Assembly (NCBI GenBank): GCA_021234535.1
Contig: CM037835.1
Span: 1,674,001 to 1,738,000, forward strand
DNA length: 64,000 nucleotides
Direction of reading: 5' to 3'
Source of the DNA: Stichopus chloronotus
Lineage: Eukaryota > Echinodermata > Holothuroidea > Aspidochirotida > Stichopodidae
A program made the position numbers and the translations under genes. Below are positions 8,901 to 23,100 of this stretch, in pieces; positions within the stretch are counted from its first letter, which is position 1, and each line of letters starts with the position of its first letter. The notes below the pieces were generated by a model. That model ran no database searches and was not told the origin of the DNA. It saw nothing but the letters and a program-made list of their open reading frames with translations.

Positions 8901-11900
8901 GATGGAAGTATTTTCTTCTTACATTATACATCCCATACAGTTCTACTAACTCATTCGCACAGCACGCAATATGAGAGTCAATCACTGTCCAACCATCGTC
9001 TTGTCAGATTCCTCGCAGCGTGTTTATGATTCTTATTGAAATCAGGCAATTTTTCTTTCAATAGTGGAAGGAACCAATCACATTACCACAAATGAAAATA
9101 TGACTATTCATTATGACGTGGCACATAATGATCTACTCATCATGTCAATGATGTATCTAGCTCAGACCAATTTTACTGTGCATTACACATTGACAGTGTG
9201 TGATTGACACAGCATGGATATGATTAGTGAGCGTATGGGCTGTACCTCCTGTCATTACGTACACACCCACGGACATAGAAGTAATCCAAGACTTAGCGAA
9301 CGAAAGCAACTTAAGGATATAACAGTTCAGAGCAGTGACACAGAAGGGGACATATAAGGGAGTAGCGGTAACAAAAGGCATTGTGGGAATGTGGACAGGA
9401 AGGGGAGAGATTCACTGAGTCTCGACCAAGACTAGGCTATTAGGAGCTGCAGGTACATCAGGGAAATGTCCATATTCCACACATTAATGTGAGTGCCAAC
9501 AGTGTTAAGACTATAATACTGAATGAATGCACATGCCTTTGAGCACACCGCCAAGAAGACCAATTGATGTTCAATTGCATTCCTTGATGAGGCCAGACTT
9601 TTAATCAGTTTAACCCAGTAGCAATGAATAACAATGAAGACAAAGCTTACTTACAGGTGAGAGACAATGTACAGTTCATTAGAGAAACAAAAAGACATGA
9701 CTAATAATGAGGACAGAACTCATAAACATGAGGGGGAAGCAACTGATGGTTCTACACTGTACAGAGCAACTTGATTTTTCATTCTACACTGTTTGTTTCC
9801 AATCCACCACGCTATTTAATGAAACCATTTCCCGGTTTTTTACTCTTTTTTGCATGCTGTGTAGTTGGTTTCAGCTTTTGTTCTATATTTCACAGGCATA
9901 TTTTCAGTCATGTTCATGCATTTCATTGTTAATGTTTTCAATGACTCATTGTAGTTAAACATTCCATTCTTTTGGGTTTGTTTACATATGTTACTGTGAA
10001 TTCTGATTGATTCAGTTCAATTTTGCCTCATTTGTAACCTGAACATTTGTAACCGACACATAATTTCATACAAATTTATGATTGCAGTGTAGAGGTATAA
10101 CCTAGAACCAATGTACAAAAAATGCCTACACAAGTCCCAAGTTCGAATTTCAAAAACAGACTTGCTATGGGTGGCATTAAGGGACAATATTCCTACTTTA
10201 TACATCTCATCAAATCTCCTTTCTTTATTTCTGTTTGGCAACAAAATACTCAATACAAAACTGCATAATAATTTTTATGTTTTAGTTTGTAGACCATTTC
10301 AGAAGTAGGGCTGTCATTTCATCACATTTAATCAAAAGGACTGAATATTTTAAGAATGACAGTCTCACACTAAGATCCCCTTGATGTCAATGATCGACAG
10401 TAGGCAATACACTCCACTGCATCTGGGCAAGCTGTTCAGCAAAGTTTGTGCAAGTACAAATGGTCGTGTCCTGCCATTGTACATTGCTAACATTGGTCTT
10501 TTTGTGACTGTTGTGAGATCTGATTGAATCAAGAGTGATGTTACTTTGGCATTCCAAAAGAATGTGGCTGGACAATTTCAAAGCCCTTAAAACAAATCCC
10601 AATAATCAATATTTATAAAGCATTAAATCTGTAAATGAAACATTCTAAATGGCTGAACAAAACTAATACAAATTAATAATTATTTAAAAAATAAAAATTA
10701 ATAAAAACGTAAAAAAGGCACAAACAAGAATTCTTAAGATAATGAATAAGACAACTACACCACTTTAAGAAAATGATAAACCACCATAAATATAAAACAA
10801 TTAAGAGCAATTACTTCAAAATTGAGTGACAAGATAAGTGACCAGATTTTGTTATAATGCAGCAAGGCTGTGCTAAAAGCAAAGCTACTATACAGCTGGA
10901 GTTCGTTCCAAAGCCAGAGAAAACAATCAGGTAGGGAATGACCACCAAATGTTGAACAAATAAAACTAGCCTGGGGTGAACAAACTGAAATTGTCCTTGG
11001 ATCCTAGGTTGAAATGAACAGTGGTTGGAACTAATTATTCCTTCAGATTACCTACAGTAGGGACCATTTTTATTCAGAATTTTCAAAAACAATTTTTAGC
11101 ACCTCTAATTGAATGTAGAGGTCCACCAATAACAATTGCACAGTAGCTGAGACAGGACTGGAGTAATATGCTCAAGTTTCTTAAAGTACTGTGGAGCATC
11201 TGAACTCATTTCGGTGGGAGGGGACACCATTTAAACAACTACTGCAAAGGTAATCAACACATGGAGGAGAGAAAATGCACCATCAGGAGTAAGATAATTT
11301 ACCAATTTACAAGCAATAAGGGTGAAAGTGGACAGCTCTGCTAACCTAATAATGTCATATTTAAGTGTTTAACACTTAGAAAATCAGGATCCGGGTACCT
11401 GATTTCCAAACCCTGTCATGCCCTCGGACATTCAATGCCCTACAAAAGCCATTCCTATTCAGCAACATAGATCATGTGTGCTAAACGGGGTGTAACCTAA
11501 GTGAAGCATGGGTACTTAATAGAATTTTTAACTTCCTCTCCACTAAATTTTCACGGAATGTTTATCTTTTAAACACCAATTAATTTTGATTTTGCTTTGT
11601 TTTACAAATGTATTATTTTCATTCTAATTATTTTTTTTCAGAGACAGACAATACTGTATATACATCAATTGTGGTTTGCATATGAAATTCATGTTACACA
11701 TGGCACATCAACACTGTATGATCAAAACTGAATCAGTCATAATTGTCTCATCCCCATATTTTGCAAACTTTTAGCATTAATTGCAGGATTATATTTCCAT
11801 CATCTTCCTTGTGCTCTGAACACTGTAGTGATAAAACAACGGTCGGTTTGAAAAACAAAGCTGTCATTGTAAAGTCATTCAGGAACAAACTCTCCTGTCC

Positions 11901-14022
11901 CTTGCACAGAAAAAACTGACTGACGATAACAGGTGAAATCTTGCGGGTGCTCATAGTAAAGTTCTCACAGAGGAGATGGTAGAAAAGGGGGACTGTAACA
12001 CTTAACACACACTTATCACATTGTTTACGTGCAACGAAATCATACATAAAGGAAACAGTCACAACCCATCCCAACGAAACACAGACTAACAACTTTTGTT
12101 TTTTGTTGCTTTTCAAGTGGATTTTTCTGTGTGATATGCCTCATCACCTTTTGATCTATGTGCACTGTCCTAGTCCAACTTTGCATTCTTCTGTGAGGAA
12201 ATTTTATTGGTCACATCAAAAGTATTCCGTTAGAGGTGTATGTACCCCAGTAAAGATATAATACAGCCAACCATAACTGTGTAAATACCCCCCCAGTGAT
12301 AAATACCCTTAGACAGACACCATGGAAAATGGCTCCAGGATGGGTGTTAGTTAACCAGGTGATAAAAAGACCCAGGGGGGTTATCTGAGTCATGATTTCT
12401 ATCGGGTGGTATCTGTCTTGGTGGTAATTGTCCAGTAACTCAGGTCATTATAGGGGAATTTTGCTTGGATCCTGAACAGTTTATAGATTATGCAGATTTT
12501 ACAAATGCTCAGAGTTACATATGGACAGTTCAGTGTGCAGAGTGTTCAGTTTGAGTTTCAAATTAAAATCTCTGCATACAATATATCCTAATAGTCATCT
12601 AATTGTCATGAATAGGCTAACAAATTGGTACATGTTACAACAACAGATGAAACCTCCTAGCAAGTTCACCAATATCCTTAACTTTGTAATGTGAATGAAG
12701 AGAAGGCAACTTGAAAATGAAGTGAAATAATGGAAAATGATACCAAAATGCTGCAAAGCAAACACTAACCGAAACATGACGAAACTGAGCAAGCTTCAGT
12801 GTACTTGAATTGCTTACACTGGACCTTTCCACATAGCAAGGGTAAGTGGAAAAAGACTCCAAGGACTTGACTCTCAAGAGTGTGTAAGTACAAATGATTG
12901 GTGTGTTAGACTTTCTTGTCAAGTGACTGTGAGTTATAAGCTGTACATTCCTCAAAGTTTCATAACTCGAAAAGTACAGAAAAACTGAATAGAGATTTGG
13001 AAAATTTTACAACCACAGTTATTCTTTCACTGTCATGAAGAGAAATGACATACAAAATACACTGCCTTTCTTTAATGTCAATTCATTGCATTGACAAACA
13101 TTTGAACATACAAATGCTTTACCAAGAACTGACCAAAACAAAAACAGCAAAGCTGCTGAATTTCAATACTTCTTCTTATTTGATGTTCCTTCGAAAGAAT
13201 ATCCTGAATATGTTAGAAACAGTTCAATTGCGATTGCAGAGATTGAGAACAACAACCAGAGAAGTTTGAATCTGGTTGATGTATCTGGTGTTGACAAAAT
13301 ATTAGACTTCTGCCACTCAGTTCACTTGCATACCATCCATTGATAGCAATTTAACAAAGTATATATGTATTCTTTTATGTCAATTACACAATCGTTTCAA
13401 TTTTTGGCTCATGTTCTCTGAAAATGTGAGTGGCGAACAACTGGAATCAAGCCATTGTTCTTAGCGAGCTAGTGGTGTAAGGATTAGACTTAAATGATGT
13501 TGTTAGGTGAATGCTATTGCCTCATAAAATTAATGAAATACCTTTGAGCTAATTGAACAGCAATTTAGAGGGTCTTACAGTACTTGCATTAAATTAAACG
13601 CACACCTTGTATCTGACATTCTTCCTTTGTACTTCTTCTTTAATGACTTTCTCAAAACCATTTTCTGCCCATGGCACACCAAGCCAAACAAAGGATCAAA
13701 ACATCTATAATTTATGCAAGTGCCGTGAACAAAACTCTGGGAAAAGATCTATCTTTTCCAAGTTTCAGGCCCTTTTTTGGTCAATAATTTGCAAAAAAAG
13801 GACTTATTGTACATATTTTTTCACACCTTAACCAGCAACATTTTTGCTTACATGCATAAAAACAAGGTTGAAAAATTTGATGCACATTGACAATGGATCA
13901 AGACACTGACATCATTTTAGAAGAATATCAGAATGCCCAGTTAGCCTGAAAATATCTCTATACCATTTTTAACATATTGAGATAAAAACCTCTGAACACT
14001 TAACGAATCCTCCTTCTCCTAC
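5910..14022 (-). other. Sequence downstream of exon 8 (intron 8, incomplete)
   Basis: AT-rich sequence beginning with the exon 8 donor and containing no exon I can recognise. PHF14 proteins continue with PHD2 cysteines directly after the last residue of exon 8, and no minus-strand segment here encodes such a pattern next to splice sites. A solitary DR1-type repeat lies near 7960-8060. Open frames are short and without domains. Confidence 0.55.
7960..8060 (+). repeat. Solitary copy of the TGACCTTTGACCT repeat family
   Basis: Contains a perfect TGACCTTTGACCT (7985-7997) followed by CCAGCAAAAACAATAGGG. This is close to the monomers of the array at 36.8-38.0 kb, and sequence upstream (AAATGCATTG near 7816) also resembles the start of that array. 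Confidence 0.7.
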
Positions 14023-14134
14023 CTTTGCTCCCCACTTTGAAGGATTCATCTCAGAGAGGGTGATCCATCTGAGCTTCTCTACGTCACCAAATGCAACTCC
14101 CGGAATGTAGAGAGCACATACAATATGCACCCAC
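14023..14134 (-). CDS. PHF14: PHF14 exon 8 (zinc knuckle, second half; link to PHD2)
   Basis: A 112 bp exon with acceptor TTATCTTCAG and donor GTAGGA, phase 2 in and phase 0 out. It encodes residues 240-276, beginning WVHIVCALYIPGVAFGD and ending PSKWGAK. H242 and C245 complete the zinc knuckle. In vertebrate PHF14 the next residues begin the cysteines of PHD2; I found no such exon between here and position 1. The donor is the least typical of the eight. Confidence 0.95.
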
Positions 14135-17100
14135 CTGAAGATAAAACCACCGGAACAAAGACTCATCCAATTGATCAAATGAATTCTCTTTTCAGGTTAA
14201 ACCTTTAATCTGATTAACAGAGTTATGAAAGTAATATACTGCAGATACCACAGATACAAGACAGCATAGGAATAGAAAATTGCACCAAATAGAAAAAGAA
14301 GCTAGAAAATTTTAGAATTTATCTAATATTTTGCAAAAAAAGTATGATCCTTTATATCATAACATGAGGTCAAATCAGCAGTATTTTCATGTTTTCATTG
14401 ACAAGCAGATGAATGATATGTATCCAAGATCAAAACATAGATTACCTTCCGTTCAACTGTTTGCAATCACACGTGGTATCACTCGAGGGTATACTTTGCG
14501 GTTTCACTTTGCAATTTCTCAAAATTAATAGCTGCAATATTCCTTTGACATTTCTAACATTTACGTAAATTGCTTTTGACTGTCTTCATTGGTGAACATA
14601 TCATCAAAACCACAAACTTGGCAAAACTAAGACCATGAACGTCAAAGATAATGCAGTAAACCTTTGCTTTTGAGAGAGCTATCAGACAAAGGGTTTATGA
14701 TCTTACTTAGGACTGCTGGTTAATGCAATAATCCTCTACTACAATCACAAACCAATAAAACTGAACACTTGTTAAAGTGTACCTAAAGTCTACATTTACA
14801 AGGAAATATATTTTGGAGGCTGAAAAAAAATCCTTTGCATCTAAATCTGAATAAATGTAAAATAGTCAGCTTTGCAAACTATTCCATCCTTTTGAAATCA
14901 AATTGTCTATATAACTTTGAATTTCCTTGAATAGTGATTTACTGTTTTGTTGCACAGCATGTTGGATGGAGGTGACTCATATAGTCAAATCACCCCATAA
15001 CAGTAAGACGTGATCACATTTTAAGGCAAAGTGCAACTGCTTTCGATAAAACAAAAAAAAGAAAAAAAAATTAAATTGAGTCCTACAAGAATGACAACAA
15101 AAATTACTGCATTGTGCAATATAACATTTTAAATTAAATGAATCAGCTTTAAATAACATCTAACATAGATCTCACTTCAGGAATGTTCTGTGAATGTGAA
15201 AGTTGAACCATTCAAATTCACCGTTTTGGGGATATCGTGAAATACATGTTTGAAACTATTGACTTTTGGGAACAAATGGGCTTCACATTAAAATGTGGAA
15301 CAGTCATTTGCAGCAACTACAATCAAGCTATTCTGCAAAATCTTTGCATCAGTAGATAGTAATCTTCATCATTCTCATATAACAATGAACAATGCAATCA
15401 CATTCACACATCTCACATACCGTACAGCTAAAAGATAACAAACATCAATTTAGAATCATTTTACCCAATCAAAATGGACCAGTAGTGTTACATAATGAAC
15501 CTCAAGGTAAATGTTTGATGACAATGCACAACCAAAAAATACTGTTGCATGCAATGCAGTATAGTGTATGCAATGCCATTATCAGCAATGCATTACCATA
15601 TATCCATATACAATGGCATTTTCCACAATGCACTACCCTATCATATATGCAATGAAATTATCAGCAATGCTGTACCCTATCATATGTTTTACCCTATCAT
15701 ACATAGCACCCTATCACGTATAATACCCTATCATATATAGTACCCTATCATATATGCAGTAGTACCCTATCATATATGATACACACATATCATCAAAGTG
15801 GCACTATGTTTAAAGTGACTTTGGCATACTAAAGAACTATATATGAGAATGAATCAATAACAGACAGTCAAGAAGGGTCACATGATAAGTTATCTACCAA
15901 TTAAGCAGGCTACTCTTCACCTGTAGGTCATCCCCTGTTGAGACAGGGGAAAGAATTTTAATGTAAGCTCCTGACACATATACAAGTGTTTTTTCTACCC
16001 GTAACAAGACAAAACAAGATCATACAAAAGAGACTCACCGACCACTCAGAACTACACCTAAATGTAAAAAAAGTATCTCATACACCTGCCTCACACCCAG
16101 ACAGAAAAAGAAATACAACATTTTCATCTCACATATTACAGAAATTCATAAAAAGCAACGCACTAAACATTAATGTTACTGGAACAGTCCCTTTCAAGAA
16201 AAAAATTAAACGTCCAACAAAGCATAGCCTCTCTACTCAAGAAAAAAATCTTTTGAAAATTTTAAGTAAACATGCAAAAGGTTATATGACAAAACTTTGA
16301 CTGTCCACATTGTGCAGGCTTATGCACTGAAAGTATGCACATTCCAGTCACTTGTGATCTATGGACATATGAGATATAGATAAACAGCAATCAAAGTGAA
16401 TACAAAGTGTTTTATTTCTCCCAAAGAGAAAGAAGGTAAATGGTAATAGTAGATATAGTTAGCATTATTACACTAGACTGTAGAAAATAGATTCTTACCT
16501 CCCTGCATCTGTTTCTTTAAATATTCCTCCAAGATTCGGGCAGAGTTCACAAGGCTGACGATGGAAAACAAAAAAAGGGGGGGGGGAGAGGAGAAGAACA
16601 GCAAATGAAGAAACTATACATTGGCAATTTATATTAATCCACTACCTCATCCTCATTATCTTATGGCGATCGTTTCTTGACTTTGTTCACTCTTACATCT
16701 CACTTTCTCGTAGTAATCTCCCAGCAAATGGGTCTTTGGGTGATCCACTTTAATGGATTTGTTGCTCCTGGCAATAATATTAGTTTCTACAATCCTCTTT
16801 GAAGTCCTACTTGCTTTTCTGAAAGTTTATTCTACATCTGCAAATAAGTGGGGCCATTATGTAGAATGTTGCCATTATTAATGATTCATATTTTTCTTTT
16901 TAAGATGAAAGAACAGTCTAATACAACAACAAGTAGATGGCTGTTTAACTGTGTCTCTCATTAAAGTTGACATGGAGTAGCCGGCACCAGAGGCAAACCG
17001 GAGACAATTGAACACTATCTACCAAACATCTTGTCAAAACCACTTAACCTAATCTTGTGTTACTTTTGCATACCTGTAGTTTGTTGTATCAAACATCACT

Positions 17101-20100
17101 GGTAGGGCAGAAAAAAAAATGGAGAAAACTAAACAGCGACAAAATCAGATCTTCCATCAAGATCTTGGTTGCAATCTGAAGAAATAACTAATCCAAGTCC
17201 AAATGCCTCTTGCAGTGACATGAAAGTATTTTTTGTGGATCAATGATGCAAGTAACAAACTGAGAAATTTCTGTAAGGTTTCAACATACAAGACTGCCTT
17301 TTTTCCCTCTTTGCAAGATTCTAAAGTTCATCAGCCTGGTTTTTTCAATGTACGTGATGTTACCATACCAAAATCCAAAATCCAGAAAGATGTTGAAACA
17401 TTTTTCAGACAGTTAGTGATTAGCATTGTTACAGCTCTTGCAATTAACATAACGATACCATGTGATGTACTCTGTAGACCACTGTGCACTACAACTGTTG
17501 TATTTAAATAGTTAATCCTCATCTTCTCTCGAAAGCTTCAAATCTACACAAGAGGAATTTCTTTTCTCTGTTCCCAGTTGATGATATTATCAGAAAATAC
17601 TAAGCAAAAAATTACAGCCTTTGTCAAACTTTCACTTCACTGGTGTGGAGGTGAATACTTTTTTGTGCATATTTATCAATGCACTAAACTGAGTCAAAGT
17701 GGAAACTTGATCATATGGTACGCCTGCACTGGTACACAAACATATAACCACTGAAGGACAGCAACTTGAAAAGAGCAAAAAAATTCTAACTTTTGGTGAA
17801 GTGTACACATGACTGCTATAGGGTTTTGAGCATACGGTAGAAGACATCTACGTGGAAATGTTTAATGAGTTTTCAGATTCTTATTTAATATACTGGCACC
17901 CTCTATCTGAGATTGCCATTTTGGTCAACTGTGAAACAATCCAAGCAGGTTGACAGCTTCATCTTTGCTTTCATAAATGAAATGCCCTAAAGGCAGAGGA
18001 TCACACTGGCAGATTTTTCTTCTCTCCTTTTTTTGACTTGACAAAAGTGGATCAAAAGATGCAACAGAGATTGAAATAATGGACCAATGTCAGTAATTTT
18101 GGTCACATGTTAGCAAATTCTGATCTCAAAGATCTTACATACAGGTTCCACAACCATAATGAGATGAGACAATTACTTCAATGTTCCGTTTCCGGTCCAT
18201 ACATTCAAAAGTATGTGGCAGGAAATTGCTTTCTTGACATGATTGCAGACTGACAGATACGTCAAGGGTATCATCAGCAGCTCAATCTTTACCTCAGTAG
18301 TGGCTTGTACAATGAAAAAAGGCTAACAAATAAAGTTCTTTCAAATAAAAAGATGTTTAAAAGACTTGTCAAAGTCATTAGTGTTAACACAGATCATTCA
18401 CAGTCAGCCATGATTCTATCAGCTCCCCATCCACTCACTACGTCTGACCTGTAAATCTGGTTCTCTGAGTTACCCAGCATATTACAATCTAATTCAAGGA
18501 AATCAAATCGCGCCATCTTTTCCAAACAAAGTTGCATCTTTATGAAGTTGTGTAGCTGCCACGGAGAGGCCCCTCTGCTGAACAAACATGTTTTAAATTT
18601 CACTGTGACAACTTCTTAACCTAATTTTCTTTGCAGAGTAGATCCACTATAGAAGCAGAAAACAATTTCAAACAAGGCAAATTGTCATGACCTTTGATAA
18701 TGACAGTCCAGACAAAAAACACTTCATAATCCACAAAAGAGTAGTATGAAGGAACCAGTCTGGGAAGAGAATGGAACCAGTCTGGAAAGATGAGTATGAT
18801 GTTACAAGTCTGAGAAGAGAATGATGGAACCAGGATGGGGAGATGAGCATGTTGGACCCACCCTGCAAAGAGGAGCATGCATGGAACAAGTCTAAGATGA
18901 GGAGAATGATGGAACAAGTCTAAGAAAAGGAGAACTATGAAACATTTCTGGGAAGTGGGGAATGATGGAACCATTCAGCAAAGAGGAGCATGATGGAACC
19001 AGTCCAGGAAAAGGAGCATGATGAACCAGTCTGGAAAGATGAGCATGATGGACGCAGCCTGAGGAGAACATGATGGAACCAGTCTCAGAAGAGGAGCATG
19101 ATGGAACCATTCTAGAAAGATGAGCATGATGGAAGCAGCCTGAGGAGAACATGACGGAACCAGTCTCAGAAGAGGAGCATGATGGAACCATTCTAGAAAG
19201 ATGAGCATGATGGAAGCAGCCTGGGAGGAGGAGAATGATGGAACTGATCTGGGAAGCAGAGCATGATGGTATCAGTCTGAGAAGAGGAGACTGATGGAAC
19301 TAGTCTGAGAAGAGGAGAATGTTGGAACTGGTGTGGTAAGATGAGCATGCTGGAACCAGTCTGGAAGGAGTATAATGGTATCAGTGTGGGAGGTGCAGCA
19401 TGATGGAACTACTCTGGGTGGAGGAGCATGATGGTACCACTCTGGGAAGATGGGCATGATGGAAATAGTCTGAGAAGAAAATGATAGAACCAGTCTGTAA
19501 AGACGAACACGATTAAATGAACCTGGGAAGCGGATCATGATGGCAGCAGTCTGAAAGAGGAAAATGATGGAACCAGTCTGGTACGACAAGCATGCGGAAA
19601 CCAGTCTGGGTGGAGGAGCATCATGGTGCCAGTTTGGGAAGAGGAGCATGATGGGACCAGTCTGGGAAAAGGAGCATGATGAAGCCATTTTGGGAGGAGG
19701 ACCATGATGGAACAAGTCTGAGACGGGAAGAAAGCACCAGTCTGGGAATAGATCTACGATGAAACCAATCTGGGAAGAGGATAACAATGGAACCAGGTTG
19801 GGAATTTACATTGATACCTTTCATCACAGAATCCTGCTATATCAAGTTTCTAGAGGAAGATACTTCCCGTTTCTCACAGCATAATCTGTATGATTCCTGT
19901 GTATGCCTCTGCCATGCAGTTGAATAATATTTATGTACAGAGTAGTTGTTATAAGTGTAGCCAGGTGGTTAAAATGTATTTTACTTTAGTTAGTGGTTAG
20001 TGGTTAGAGTCATTGTTACCTTCAAAGTCTCAGTTTAGGGGATTAGATTGTGGGAGATCATGACTAATTAAATTAATGTTATTCCTTGTAGTATAATATT

Positions 20101-23100
20101 GCTTCATTTGGGGTTTTTGTGACCTTCCAAGAAGTTTTCCATTTTTTAAGCCAATCTTTGTTCTTGGAAGAGACTTAAAGTCTGGCAGAATCTGTTAGTT
20201 TGGACCCTAGGGTTGCTATTTTAGGATATTTTTGGTCAGCTTGAAATGGCTAATCTGTGTTAATTAGGCAGGCCAATGGATGCATTCTAATGAATATTCA
20301 GTGTTTACATCTCACTATTGACCAATCCCCATGGATAGGTGTGGTTCATTGAGGATGATCTCCAATCAGAAGATTTGTACCCTTTCATGAGAGAAGTGTT
20401 TTCGGGTGTTTTCTTTGAAATAACTATGTTCTGATATGTTATAGGTATGGGAGATTTAATTAATCAGTTTAAAAGATGAGTGTTAAAAGTAAGAGTGGAT
20501 ACTCTCAGTCTCAGACTATCCATCTCAACCACCCCCATCCCCACCCCCCACACCAAGTGAGCACACATCCACCTGTGTTGCTTTGTCATATTTTATTATC
20601 AACCTCTTTAAAGCAACGCACAGTTAGTCTCTTGTAAACTTGTGCTAAATTTGAGGGTCCTCTGTCAGAAATTGCTTCTGGTTAACTTAAGTCATATCCC
20701 ATAAATATTATCTACACTAAATCGACCACGTCTTAACATTTACACTCCCCCAAAGTGGACTAATGCCTGATTCCCAAACTGCCCTCAAAAAATGTTAGAT
20801 GCTGAAGTAACCTCCTTGTGTGTTCTTAAACAGATTTGGATATTTTCACCTTGTAAGGACTTCTACCTTTACTTGCACAAATAATAAAAGTTGCATCATA
20901 GTGACTTACATACTGTGATATTTAATGAAGAAGGTTTAACATAAAAAAACATAAATACTGCTGATGCTGGTGACTGACTTGATCTCTATAAGATTCAAAA
21001 TGGGTTACCTACTTGATTATGATATTTGCCTCATCTCCTTTGAAATATAAGAAATCAATTATTAAAGTAACTAGCCTTATTTTGTGAAATTCCTACTAAA
21101 ATGTCTCTACAAAAGATTAAAACTGCATTGTCTCCATGGTGCATTGAAATCCTGTAATTTTTTTTTTTGATGTGGAAATAATTCAAGATGACAAAATGAT
21201 TGCTGCAAGAACCAGTGGTTCAAATCTACTGCAATGAAATCAAAACATAAAGCAATGTGTCCTATCAGTTGCTGCCTTAAAACAGAGGGAAAAGTATTTT
21301 GTAAGATATAGCTATGTGACAGTCGAAAGATATAGCTATGTGACAATCCTGAAAGTCACAAAAGGCTTTAATTTCATTTAATTCTGATGTAGAGATAGCT
21401 TGAAAATACTTACAGGATCAACAACTCCAGCCTTGCAGGCATCACAAAACCATGGCTCAGTTGAGCTGTCAGTTTCAACACTACTCACAGATTCATTGTC
21501 CGCTAAATTTTCACCATAGCAACCTACAAAGAGAGAAAAAACTTGCAGCTGTAACCTGTACTCAGAAAACCATAGCAATATTATTTAAATTACTGTAGTT
21601 GATTGTATCTGGATTTTCTAATCCTTAAACATGGGTTCATATACAGTACAGTTGATACCAAAGAATGAGATGTACACCTTTCCCATCTTACAATACCATG
21701 TTGATAACTTGACCATCACATACTCCTGTGCACAACCTCAACTTTTATGCAAAGGCTAGTAATTACTGTATATCCTGAAAACAACAACATCATTCTTGTG
21801 AAGAGCTTCTTTGTCTTTTGAAAGAGATCCATCATTGATCAAAACTGTGATCCATGATACCAAATGTACAGTAGGAATATAGTCAAGATCATTAATCCCT
21901 GACTGTAACTGATGATAAACATGACAAAAATAGTCAACCTTGATCATCAATCCCAAACTTTGACTGATGATAGACATGTAGGAAAATAGCCGAGGTTGAT
22001 TATCAATCACAAACTACAACTAATGAAGGAGAACCACCAAGATTGATCATCAATTGTAAACTGTGACTGAAAAACCACATGTTGGAAAGTCAAGATTGAT
22101 TGTGCAACCTGTGATTGATGATACAAGATGAAGATGAATCATCAAGACTGATCAACAAGTGTGCAGACTGTGATTGATAACACATGTAGGATAGCCATAA
22201 AGAGAAAACTGTGACTAATGACACCGTATGAAAGGGAATCATTAGGATCAATCACACACATTGTGAACAGGGTATTATACTCTTTCTATATTGCTTCAAA
22301 CCATCAACCACCACTGGAAGCAACATTGAACTAAACAATGAACCTTAATTAAAAATTCAAACACCATTCACCGAGAACACACCAATGAATTTCCAACGTG
22401 CCGGTATACATGTTTACCGAATGCACAGCTGTGCATGCCAGAACACTCTGTGGGCTCTTTATTAAATGCCGAGAGCCCTCATACAGTAGAAATGCATAAT
22501 AGCCCTGCACTACTTTACCAGGTTCCAATTTTTTAACTTCACTACATTTGGAATTCACTCACAGTACCCCCACTAAAAGAGAAATGGAGAGGTTAATGAT
22601 GTTACTGATTTTTTTATATTTCTGAAGAACTGCAGACTACAGTACTATTCAGAAACCCAGTTATTTTGCAATCTTGTGGCAGCATCATCTAGCACAGAGT
22701 CGGGAGGGGGTGGAATGTGAGTGGGCACAATCAAATCACAGGAGACAGCAGTTCATATCCACACTGTACTCAAGAGACTATACCGCACTGCTTTGGCACA
22801 TCTAGCTGCATGCAAGTAACAGGTTTGTGTGAGTGTAAACAAAACATGACATTTAACATAATTTAAGCCTTTCACAGCCAGTGTCCATTACTTGGACACC
22901 AACCTGTTCAGCCAACTACTTAAACTGGAACATTGAAATTTTATGTAATAGCATGTTCACGGCTGTAAATTGAAACTTTTCATGATACATAATATTATGA
23001 TACATAAATGGATGCAAAAGGATTAATCAGCATTTCACATTGCGTTTCACAGAGATGGTCTTTCACACTAGGCTGCCAACAGTGAAATCCCGGTAGTTCC

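Noticed and set aside
10135..10160. tRNA B-box-like AGTTCGAATTTC
   Set aside because: No A box at the right distance and no cloverleaf pairing.
13462..13495. tRNA/SINE-like AGCGAGCTAGTGGTGTAAGG
   Set aside because: No matching B box downstream; a SINE head cannot be supported from this alone.
19272..19787. 171-codon minus-strand open frame and its neighbours (18621-19827)
   Set aside because: It lies wholly in the 28-bp minisatellite; overlapping frames in the same strand are equally open, so openness comes from the repeat.
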